The notes beneath the pieces were generated by a model. The model was given only the letters and a program-made list of their open reading frames with translations. It was not told the DNA's origin and did no database searches. Of a DNA stretch of 64,000 bases, positions 37,875 through 45,496 are shown piece after piece. The stretch comes from an uncultured Gemmatimonadales bacterium (lineage in GTDB: Bacteria; Gemmatimonadota; Gemmatimonadetes; Longimicrobiales; Gaopeijiaceae): NCBI GenBank assembly GCA_937919655.1, contig CALFPJ010000096.1:62001-126000 (forward strand), given 5' to 3'. Both the position numbers and the translations under genes were made by a program. How positions within the stretch are numbered: position 1 is the stretch's first letter; every line of letters starts with the position of its first letter.

Positions 37875-40163
37875 GTGACTTCACAAGCTGACCAGACCCA
37901 GGCAGGCGAACCCACGTTCGCCCGAGATCTCGGCCTTTTTGACGCCACCATGATCGGCGTCGGGGCGATGATCGGCGCAGGCATCTTTGTGCTCACGGGT
38001 ATCGCAGCAGGTGTGGCGGGGCCAGCGTCCATCCTCGCGTTCGCCCTGAACGGCGGTGTGACGCTCCTGACGGCATTCGCGTATGCGGAGCTGGCATCGG
38101 CGATTCCGGAAGCCGGCGGCGGCTACGCTTTCGTGAAAAGGGCGTTCCCGGGAGCCGTGGGCTTCACCGCTGGTTGGATGCTCTGGTTCGCGTACACGGT
38201 CGCGTGCTCGCTCTACGCCCTTGGGTTCGCGGGCTACTTCTGGGAGTTCTTTCTCCGATACACGCCCGGTGTCGCAGAGATGGTGTTCGGGGTCGTTGGC
38301 CAACACGGCGCCAGCTTGATCGTGACCCTCCTCGTCGGCACGCTGTTCATCCGCCTGAACGCCCGTGGCGCGGGGGTGACCGGACAGGCCGAGAACGTCT
38401 TGACGGTCGCCAAGCTGATCATTCTCGCAGTGTTTATTTCCTACGGGCTCAGGGCTGTCGGTGCAGAGCCAGCCCAAGTGACCGAAGCGTTCAACCCGTT
38501 CTTTGCCAATGGCATGGGAGGGGTGTTCGTGGCCATGGGCCTGACGTTTATCGCGTTCGAGGGGTACGACCTGATCGCGACCGTGGCCGAAGAGATCAAG
38601 GACCCTGAAAAGAACATCCCTAAGGCGACTTTTATCTCGCTGGCCATCACGGTCGTGATGTACCTCCTAATTCTTTTCGTGGCCTTGGCCGTGCGCACCC
38701 CGGACGGCACACCGAGTTGGCAGTTCCTGGGCAACCACGGAGAGACCGCCATCGTGCGTGCCGCAGAGAGCTTCATGCCCGCGTTCGGCGTCGCCGTGAT
38801 CGTCTTCGGTGGCCTCCTCTCCACGATGTCCGCGCTCAACGCCACCATCATGGCATCGTCTCGCGTCGCATTCTCGATGGGGCGCGACCGCTGGCTCCCC
38901 CGCTCAGTCGCCACGATCCACCCTGAGCGCCGCACACCCCACGTGGCGATCATGCTGACCGGCGTCATCCTGCTGGTGATGGCGGTGACCCTGCCGATCG
39001 AGGCAATCGGGTCCGCGGCGAGCCTGATCTTCTTACTGACCTTCGCGATGGTGAACCTGTCTGTCATCGTGCTGCGCCGTAAGGCGCCGGAGATCCCACG
39101 GCGGTACAAGGTACCGTTCTACCCCTTCGTGCCGATTCTCGGCATCGTGCTCAACATCTTCTTGGCGCTCTACCAATTCACGTTCCAGCCGCTCGCCTGG
39201 TACGTGACCATCGGCTGGGTAGTCACAGGCCTCCTGCTCTACTACGGATATTTCGAGAAACAGTCGGCGGCGGTGCAGCCCCAGGTTCTCGAAGCGCCCA
39301 TTCCGTCCGAGGCCGCGACCACAGACGCCGTTGTGGTACCACTCCACAATCCGGATACCGCCGGGATCCTGCTCGATTACGCCAACGCGATCGCGCGCTC
39401 CCGACAGAAGCCGCTCGTGGCCTTCTCCGTCGTCGAAGTACCGCGACAGCTGCCGATCCACGAAGGACTCCGCTTCGTCCACCACCGCGAGGGATTGGTG
39501 AAGGCGGCCCGCGAGCACGCGAACCACAACGACATGGAGCTGGCTACGGACCTCGTTGTGGCGCACCGAGCGCACGACGGCATTCTCGCGGGAGCGAAGC
39601 GTTACGACGCAGACTTCATGGTCATGGGATGGAAGGGCTACACAGACACGAGAGATCGGATCTTCGGAGAGGTCGCCGACAAAGTGATTCGCCATGCGCC
39701 TTGCGACCTTGCGCTACTCAAGATCGAAAAAGCTCGTCGCCCGAAACGGTGTCTATTTCCGACCGCCGGCGGCCCAAACGCCAGCCTGGCGGCAGAGATG
39801 TTGAACGTGCTTGCTCCCGCATTCGGGATGTCGGTGACCGCCTGCTACGTGGTACCTGTCGGCGCATCTGACGTGGAGCGCCGAGAAGCCGACCGCTGGA
39901 TGAGCAAGACGCTCGAGCGCCTAGAGGTCGACGTCGAGGTCGAAAGAAAGATCATTGAGGCGACATCCGTCGCGGGCGGAATCGCGCTGGAAAGCCGCGA
40001 CTACGACTTGGTGGTCCTCGGAGCTGCGAGGGAACCGTTCCTGAGCCAGGTCATGTTCGGGGAGATTCCCGAGAAGGTCGCACGCTTCTCGCCCGCTGAT
40101 GTGTTGGTCGTGAAGCGTTATGACGGCCACGTCCGAACGCTCTTGAAGCGTGCGCTGGGGTAG
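37875..40163 (+). CDS. APC amino-acid permease fused to two USP domains (762 aa)
   Basis: Inner-membrane amino-acid transporter of the APC superfamily (CAT-like) with a regulatory C terminus. Residues about 15-455 contain 12 helices, with MIGVGAMIGAGIFVLTG in TM1 and FEGYDLIATVAEEIKDPEKN in the TM6 region. Residues about 470-620 and 630-755 are two universal-stress-protein domains (VMGWKGYTDTRDRIFGEVAD; VVLGAAREPFLSQVMFGEIP), which usually bind ATP or AMP. Start is GTG at 37875. This fusion is known in other bacteria and points to energy-responsive transport. A second APC transporter converges from 41536. Confidence 0.92.
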   Translation: MTSQADQTQAGEPTFARDLGLFDATMIGVGAMIGAGIFVLTGIAAGVAGPASILAFALNGGVTLLTAFAYAELASAIPEAGGGYAFVKRAFPGAVGFTAGWMLWFAYTVACSLYALGFAGYFWEFFLRYTPGVAEMVFGVVGQHGASLIVTLLVGTLFIRLNARGAGVTGQAENVLTVAKLIILAVFISYGLRAVGAEPAQVTEAFNPFFANGMGGVFVAMGLTFIAFEGYDLIATVAEEIKDPEKNIPKATFISLAITVVMYLLILFVALAVRTPDGTPSWQFLGNHGETAIVRAAESFMPAFGVAVIVFGGLLSTMSALNATIMASSRVAFSMGRDRWLPRSVATIHPERRTPHVAIMLTGVILLVMAVTLPIEAIGSAASLIFLLTFAMVNLSVIVLRRKAPEIPRRYKVPFYPFVPILGIVLNIFLALYQFTFQPLAWYVTIGWVVTGLLLYYGYFEKQSAAVQPQVLEAPIPSEAATTDAVVVPLHNPDTAGILLDYANAIARSRQKPLVAFSVVEVPRQLPIHEGLRFVHHREGLVKAAREHANHNDMELATDLVVAHRAHDGILAGAKRYDADFMVMGWKGYTDTRDRIFGEVADKVIRHAPCDLALLKIEKARRPKRCLFPTAGGPNASLAAEMLNVLAPAFGMSVTACYVVPVGASDVERREADRWMSKTLERLEVDVEVERKIIEATSVAGGIALESRDYDLVVLGAAREPFLSQVMFGEIPEKVARFSPADVLVVKRYDGHVRTLLKRALG

Positions 40164-40192
40164 TCACGCGGCCCAGCTTCTGGCCAAAACAA

Positions 40193-41536
40193 CTAACCGG
40201 GCACAACCAGACGCTTCTTGGCCCATAGCCAATACACGGGCAAGCCGATCAGCACGAGGCCCAGCCCCGTGACACTCTCCACTGGCTGGGACACGATCTG
40301 GTTGGCGACGATAGTGAACGACGAACCGGCGAAAACCAGCGGTACCACTGGGTAGCCCCAGACGCTGTATTCGCGCGTGAGGTCCTTCCTGCGTCTCAGG
40401 AGTATGAGCCCGATCGCCATCAACCCGAAAAATATCCACTCCGTGTAGATCACCCGCGTGAACAAAGTGCGATACGTACCTGTGAGCACGAGCACGCTCG
40501 CCCAGATCCCTTGCAGGACGATGGCGCGGTGAGGCGTGCGGCGCCGCGGGTGGAGTTCCCCTAACCACCTGAACAACAGTCCGTCCCTCGCCATCGCGAA
40601 GTAGACACGAGGGCCCGCGAGCACAATTCCAGAAAGGGCCCCGAACGTCGAGAACACGACCAGCGCAGACATCGCTGCGCCACCGCCCCGCCCGAAGATC
40701 GCGTTGGCCGCCTCCGCAGCGACGCGGTCCGACGAGGCCACTGTGGCCATGGGCAGAACAAAGAGATAAACCCCGTTGAGCAGGATGTAACAACCGGTGA
40801 CAACCAGGGTCCCCAGTACCAGAGCTCTTGGGATCGTCTTCTTTGGATCCATCGTCTCTTCGGCGTTGTAGGTGACCATGTGCCACCCACCGAAGGCGAA
40901 AAGGCCAGCCACCATGGCGGCAGCGAAGTCACCGGCACCAAAGTCAGCGCCCGGCGGCGGCGGCGCTGCGGCTGCCACGACGTGCGCGTCTCCGCCGAAC
41001 GCGAAGCCCAGAAAAATGATCACCCCAATGGCCATCAGCTTGCCGGCGGTGATCACCGTCTGGAGCACGCTCCCATGCCGCACCCCCAGATAGTTCACTG
41101 CCGACAGGACAGCGATCGTCCCGATCGCGACGAAACGCTGGCCGCCATCACCGAGGTCCACAAAGAACCCGACGTAACGAGCACACACGACCGCAATGGC
41201 GGCGATGATCCCGGAGTGCATCGTCCAGAACATGGCCCACCCCCACAGGAACCCGAGCGCGGGAGAGAAGCTCTCGCGGAGGTAGACGTACACGCCGCCT
41301 GATTGGGGAAACGTGCTGGCCAGTTCGGCGCACACCAGAGCACCACACAGCGTGAGGACGCCACAAAGAGCCCAAACCGCGAAGATCCCGAGCGTGGTCG
41401 GCACATGCCCCGTGATCTCGGACGGCTGTACAAAGATCGAGGCTCCGATAATCGTACCCACGACCATCGCGGTGGCGTGATTGAGTCCGATGTCGCGGCG
41501 CATACCCGTCGCGCTGTCACCAGAGGGCGCAGTCAC
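40193..41536 (-). CDS. APC-family amino-acid exchanger, LAT-like (447 aa)
   Basis: Twelve-helix membrane transporter of the APC superfamily, L-type amino-acid (LAT) branch. TM1 carries VVGTIIGASIFVQP, followed by SGGVYVYLRESFSPALGFLWGW, and the Gly-rich FAFGGWHMVTYNAEE segment of TM6. It is probably an importer or exchanger of neutral amino acids. The start is GTG at 41536; an ATG 33 bases later (MRRDIGLNHATAM) is an alternative. It lies 31 bases before the Plug-protein gene stop on the same strand, so they may be co-transcribed. Confidence 0.9.
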   Translation of the reverse strand: MTAPSGDSATGMRRDIGLNHATAMVVGTIIGASIFVQPSEITGHVPTTLGIFAVWALCGVLTLCGALVCAELASTFPQSGGVYVYLRESFSPALGFLWGWAMFWTMHSGIIAAIAVVCARYVGFFVDLGDGGQRFVAIGTIAVLSAVNYLGVRHGSVLQTVITAGKLMAIGVIIFLGFAFGGDAHVVAAAAPPPPGADFGAGDFAAAMVAGLFAFGGWHMVTYNAEETMDPKKTIPRALVLGTLVVTGCYILLNGVYLFVLPMATVASSDRVAAEAANAIFGRGGGAAMSALVVFSTFGALSGIVLAGPRVYFAMARDGLLFRWLGELHPRRRTPHRAIVLQGIWASVLVLTGTYRTLFTRVIYTEWIFFGLMAIGLILLRRRKDLTREYSVWGYPVVPLVFAGSSFTIVANQIVSQPVESVTGLGLVLIGLPVYWLWAKKRLVVPG

Positions 41537-41567
41537 AACCCGGGCCGCGTCTGGGTCAAAGGAACCT

Positions 41568-42653
41568 TCACCGCCCGCGCCTCGTCCATATGACGATCGC
41601 TCCGCAGCTCACTTGTGTGTTGTTGCTATAGTTGAATTCGGCCGGAATCGCAGCGGTACCTTTGTAGAACTCGAGAGCCTCGATATCAAACGTATTGATC
41701 TCGTTCAGGCCCAAGTCAGGATCAAGCTTGTACATGCGCCCGTCCATGAACACCATCGGCGTACACATTCGGCCACGAATCACGAGGCTAGCACCTCCCT
41801 CAGCGATGCGAACGCCGGGCATTCCCACGAGCAGTTCCGGAAGCCGCGATGCCGCACGTATTTCGATTTCGTTACGGGTCAGGAATTCGCCGAAGCCGAG
41901 GTTGACGCGCCGTACGAGGCCCTCCATGTCATTATAAAATTTCCTTGGCTCCACACTGACGGTCAGCCCCTCAAGCTCCATCGCCTGCTGCGACATCTCG
42001 ATCTGGAGGTTTTGCGTGAGCCCACCGGCCACGCGTATCGGCATCTCGCGGTCGGCGTAGGCGAGATGTTCGACCTCCATGACATAGACGCCATAAGGCA
42101 TCTCTGTCAGCGTGAACATGCCTCGATCATTCGTAAGGGTGCTGACGTCCGTGTCACGAATGCGGATCACTGCGCGGGCAATACCTTTGCGGCTCGTCCC
42201 GTCCATCACCAAGCCCGTAACAAAGCCGGGCGAACGGGGGTCGGACAGCTCGACCTGAAGGTGTTCCACAACCAGCGTGCCTGAATCGATGCCCACAGTC
42301 ACCGGCGCCGAGCGCTCCTCCAGCACCTCGGCCGTGAGGTAGACGGCTACTCCACCCGGAGCATCGCAGAACAGAAAAAACCCATCCCCGTCTGTGCGGA
42401 CGGCCCTTGATCCTGGCAAATTCGCCCCGGGCAGCTGCCAGCGGATCACGACCGCAGCGCCGCCAAGGGGTACGCCAGACTCCGCGTCGCGGACCGTCCC
42501 CGCGAGCACGCCTTGGATCGACTCGTCCACGAGGCCGCATGAAGCCGCAATCGCCCGCCCGACATCGTCGGGGTCCTGCGCTGCGAGCGGAGCGACCGCA
42601 ATCGCGATCGCTAGAGGCACGGCTGAAGCCAGGTGGGTCAGACGTTTGTGCAT
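41568..42653 (-). CDS. CarboxypepD-regulatory/Plug protein without beta-barrel (361 aa)
   Basis: Exported protein with the N-terminal part of a TonB-dependent receptor. A signal peptide (AIAIAVAPLAAQ) is followed by a carboxypeptidase-regulatory-like domain (about 50-125), a second such domain (GFVTGLVMDGTSRKGIARAV ... YGVYVMEVEHLAYAD, about 140-215) and a TonB plug (LPELLVGMPGVRIAEGG, RMCTPMVFMDGR, to about 345). The chain ends with GAIVIWTRRGR, where a receptor barrel would begin, so it cannot form a channel. Such stand-alone proteins exist in related phyla; function unknown. ATG at 42651-42653. Confidence 0.88.
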   Translation of the reverse strand: MHKRLTHLASAVPLAIAIAVAPLAAQDPDDVGRAIAASCGLVDESIQGVLAGTVRDAESGVPLGGAAVVIRWQLPGANLPGSRAVRTDGDGFFLFCDAPGGVAVYLTAEVLEERSAPVTVGIDSGTLVVEHLQVELSDPRSPGFVTGLVMDGTSRKGIARAVIRIRDTDVSTLTNDRGMFTLTEMPYGVYVMEVEHLAYADREMPIRVAGGLTQNLQIEMSQQAMELEGLTVSVEPRKFYNDMEGLVRRVNLGFGEFLTRNEIEIRAASRLPELLVGMPGVRIAEGGASLVIRGRMCTPMVFMDGRMYKLDPDLGLNEINTFDIEALEFYKGTAAIPAEFNYSNNTQVSCGAIVIWTRRGR

Positions 42654-42711
42654 AGTACCGATCAAGACAACCGGCAGGCCCGGAGTGTTAATCCCTCGCT
42701 ACGCCACGCTG

Positions 42712-42993
42712 CTAGTCTTCGAGGAGCGGTGGGTCCTTGGAGTCCTTCACGCCCAGCGCCACACCCGTCCCTACACCCGCGCCAATCGCCATGGCGGTGC
42801 CAGCTCCAACAATCGGTAGGATCGCCACGACTGGTGCCGCCACAACCATCGCTACCACACCGGCAAACAACCCAAGAGCAGGCTTTTCCACCAAGCTCGT
42901 ATAGCGCAGCCGCTGGCCTACAAACTTCCTGGACTGGAGATGTGTGTACACACCGCAAATGCCCGCGATGCCAGCTGCCAATAAACCGAACAT
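42712..42993 (-). CDS. Small two-helix membrane protein (93 aa)
   Basis: Unrecognised inner-membrane protein. Helix 1 is FGLLAAGIAGICGVY, helix 2 a long Ala/Val/Gly-rich stretch (residues about 43-80), and the C terminus is short and acidic (DSKDPPLLED). ATG at 42991-42993 with AGGGGG upstream. It follows the SulP gene on the same strand with 36 bases between, so it could be the last gene of that operon. Confidence 0.75.
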   Translation of the reverse strand: MFGLLAAGIAGICGVYTHLQSRKFVGQRLRYTSLVEKPALGLFAGVVAMVVAAPVVAILPIVGAGTAMAIGAGVGTGVALGVKDSKDPPLLED

Positions 42994-43029
42994 GAGATCC
43001 CCCTGGGGATGAGTCTTCGTTTATGTCCA

Positions 43030-44562
43030 CTACGGGCCAAGCGGCCCTTCTGTTCCGACCTTGATTGCATCCAGGACCCGCTGGGCATGTTCTGGCACAT
43101 CTTCCACGCGCATGACGATACCACTTCCGCGCGCCTGATCTAACATTTCCCTCAATATGTATGCCCCGGTCACGTCGATCCGGCCGAGCCCGCCGCAACG
43201 CAATACGACGGTCTCAAGATCGGGTTCGTCCGCGAGGCGCGCCAGCAATGTGTCCTTGAGGGCCGGCGCAGAGCCGAACCAGAGCACTCCGCTCGGCTCA
43301 AGGTACAGCGTGGAGCCCTCGCGGCTTGATGCCACCACGGGCGTCAATTCCCGCCACATATGGACCGCCCCAGCCATGACGACCCCGAGAAGTACGGCCT
43401 GCTCAATATGGGGCGAGAGAATCAAGGTGAACGCGAAGGTTCCGAGTCCGACGGCCACCTGTGGGCGAGAGATCGACCATAGCGCCAGGACTTCTCGTGG
43501 CCGGAAGAGCGAAACAACGGCTGCGATCACGATCCCCGCAAGCACTGCCTTGGGCATCGGTGACAGGACCGAGGCAAACGGCAAGAACGCCACGACGCCA
43601 AGCCCCGTAACGAAGCCGCTCCACCTGCTCGTCGCACCCGACAGACGATTCACGCTGCTCCTGGCAAACGAACCGCCGACGGGAAAACCACCGGTCAGGC
43701 CGGCGGCCAAATTCGCCACCCCCTGGCTTAGAAACTCGCGATTGGCATCCCAAGTGTGTCGTTCTTCCGCTGCGAACACGCGGGAGATGGACGAGGCCTC
43801 AGCAAACCCCACTAAGGCGATCACGATGCCCGGGAGAATCAACGCAGGCAGGCTTTCCCATGGCAACGCGAGCGAGAATGGAGGCAAGCCACTGGGAATC
43901 GCCCCCACGACCGCGCCTTGGTAGTCACTCACGGCTGAGAAAATGAGACCCAGAGTGGCAGCAATGAGCACCCCGGGAACCAATTGATGCACGCGGCGAG
44001 CGCCCAGCACGATCACAACCGTAAGCACGGTCATCCCCATCGCCATGGCCTCCCAAGCACCCGGATGGCTCACCGCCCACCAGGCCCGCATCAGCACCGA
44101 TCCATCCGGGGCCGCGGCACCGAAGGCGCCGGGCAGCTGTGACGACGCAATTAGGATCGCCGCGGCGGACGTGAAGCCACTGAGCATGGGCCAGGACATC
44201 AGGTAGCTGAGCCAGCCGACGCGAAGAAAGCCGACGGCGACTCGAACCACCCCTACGACCAGCGCCAAGAGGGCCGCCAACCCCACAAAGTCCGCGGAGC
44301 CGGGCTCAGCCATGGGTGTGAGGGCACCCAAGGTCAGCAGCGCCGTGAGCGCGACGGGCCCCGTCTGCAAGTAGGGAGACGAGGCAAAGAGGGCAGCGGC
44401 GATCGGCGGCAACGCGGACGCCCACAAGCCGTGATGACTAGGGAGACCCGCGATTTCCGCGTTAGCCATCGACTGGGGGATGACCACGAGGGTCACACTG
44501 AGCCCCGCCACAACGTCACGCCACGAGATCCTCCTGCCGGGTTCCGCTCGGAGCGACTTCAT
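43030..44562 (-). CDS. SulP-family anion transporter with STAS domain (510 aa)
   Basis: Inner-membrane SLC26/SulP transporter, usually for sulfate or related anions. Residues about 15-400 contain 12-14 helices with the family entry VVAGLSVTLVVIPQSMANAE and ANLAAGLTGGFPVGGSFARS. The C-terminal STAS domain (about 410-510) has the GLGRIDVTGAYILREML motif. Start is the ATG at 44560-44562; its first base is the last base of the TorD-like stop (TGATG), so they are translationally coupled. Its linkage to a respiratory molybdoenzyme suggests export of the oxidised product or import of its substrate. Confidence 0.92.
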   Translation of the reverse strand: MKSLRAEPGRRISWRDVVAGLSVTLVVIPQSMANAEIAGLPSHHGLWASALPPIAAALFASSPYLQTGPVALTALLTLGALTPMAEPGSADFVGLAALLALVVGVVRVAVGFLRVGWLSYLMSWPMLSGFTSAAAILIASSQLPGAFGAAAPDGSVLMRAWWAVSHPGAWEAMAMGMTVLTVVIVLGARRVHQLVPGVLIAATLGLIFSAVSDYQGAVVGAIPSGLPPFSLALPWESLPALILPGIVIALVGFAEASSISRVFAAEERHTWDANREFLSQGVANLAAGLTGGFPVGGSFARSSVNRLSGATSRWSGFVTGLGVVAFLPFASVLSPMPKAVLAGIVIAAVVSLFRPREVLALWSISRPQVAVGLGTFAFTLILSPHIEQAVLLGVVMAGAVHMWRELTPVVASSREGSTLYLEPSGVLWFGSAPALKDTLLARLADEPDLETVVLRCGGLGRIDVTGAYILREMLDQARGSGIVMRVEDVPEHAQRVLDAIKVGTEGPLGP

Positions 44563-45488
44563 CAAGACGGTGTCCCTTCAGCCACGGCCTCGGGTGCGCC
44601 AGCCGGAGCTGATCCTTCGAGCACCGCCGTGTCCTGAGCTAAGGATTCACACAACGCCGCGGTCTCGAGAGCCCGTTCCTGAGAAAAGCTGGCAGTGAGA
44701 CCCAATAGACCCACGCGGGCGCCATGACCTTCGGCCTGCCTCTTCGCTTCCTGGGCCAACCACCTCAGTACGCCTTCGGGGTCCACGCTGAGTAGATGTT
44801 CGAGCGCGTAGCGTCGCTCCCCTGCCCTCAGACCCAGATCGAGCGAGGAAGACAGCCGAGCCAGATCCGCGCGCGTGATGATCATGCCGGCCCGCGCCGG
44901 CGCGAGGAGCGACGTCACGAAACCTGCCCCTCCCCCGTCGCGGGGATCCGTGATCCCATTCACGGACCGCAGGTGCACCGGCAATAGAGTCGGGCCCGGA
45001 GCCGCCGCCTGCTCGTCCCGAAGTGCCTCCTCGAGCAACGCGCCCCAGGCTGCATAAAAGCCGGATCCGAGCTCGGCGAGGCGGGCGAGGTAGGCAAAAA
45101 CCCAAGGGCTCAGGTGTTCATGCAGGAGCGCCCGGGCCGCCTCCTGGTGCAACGCACCTTCCGGGCCGGCGCCGCTCACCTGGTCATCCACCAGGTCCGC
45201 ATACAGGGCGATGAGCGCAGACAGGTGGTCTGGCTCGCTTGGAGGGACCCGGCCGAGGGCGGTCCAAAAACCGGCAACCCTGTCGCACGCGTCCCCGCCC
45301 ATCATGCCCTCTTCCCCGAGGTATACTGACGCGTAAGGGTAGAGTTGGAATAGGAAGACGTCGGCGTACTCCGAGTTCGTAGCAGCCTCCGTCAACCCGA
45401 GCGCCTGAGCCACGCGCGCGTGCTCCGGCTTCGGCGGCTCGCCAAGTACAGCGAGCGCTCGGAGCAATTCGACCGGGCGCCCTGACAT
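44562..45488 (-). CDS. TorD/DmsD-family molybdoenzyme chaperone (308 aa)
   Basis: Cytoplasmic chaperone for maturation of a DMSO-reductase-family enzyme. The conserved signature SEPDHLSALIALYADL (TorD ExPDH motif) lies at about residues 85-100, within an all-helical sequence; the C-terminal 100 residues are beyond the usual TorD length and unassigned. ATG at 45486-45488 (MSGRPVELLRALAVLG); the frame is open further upstream but lies within the preceding gene. The partner is almost certainly the molybdoprotein encoded 8 bases upstream. Confidence 0.87.
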   Translation of the reverse strand: MSGRPVELLRALAVLGEPPKPEHARVAQALGLTEAATNSEYADVFLFQLYPYASVYLGEEGMMGGDACDRVAGFWTALGRVPPSEPDHLSALIALYADLVDDQVSGAGPEGALHQEAARALLHEHLSPWVFAYLARLAELGSGFYAAWGALLEEALRDEQAAAPGPTLLPVHLRSVNGITDPRDGGGAGFVTSLLAPARAGMIITRADLARLSSSLDLGLRAGERRYALEHLLSVDPEGVLRWLAQEAKRQAEGHGARVGLLGLTASFSQERALETAALCESLAQDTAVLEGSAPAGAPEAVAEGTPS

Positions 45489-45496
45489 ACCGGAGC

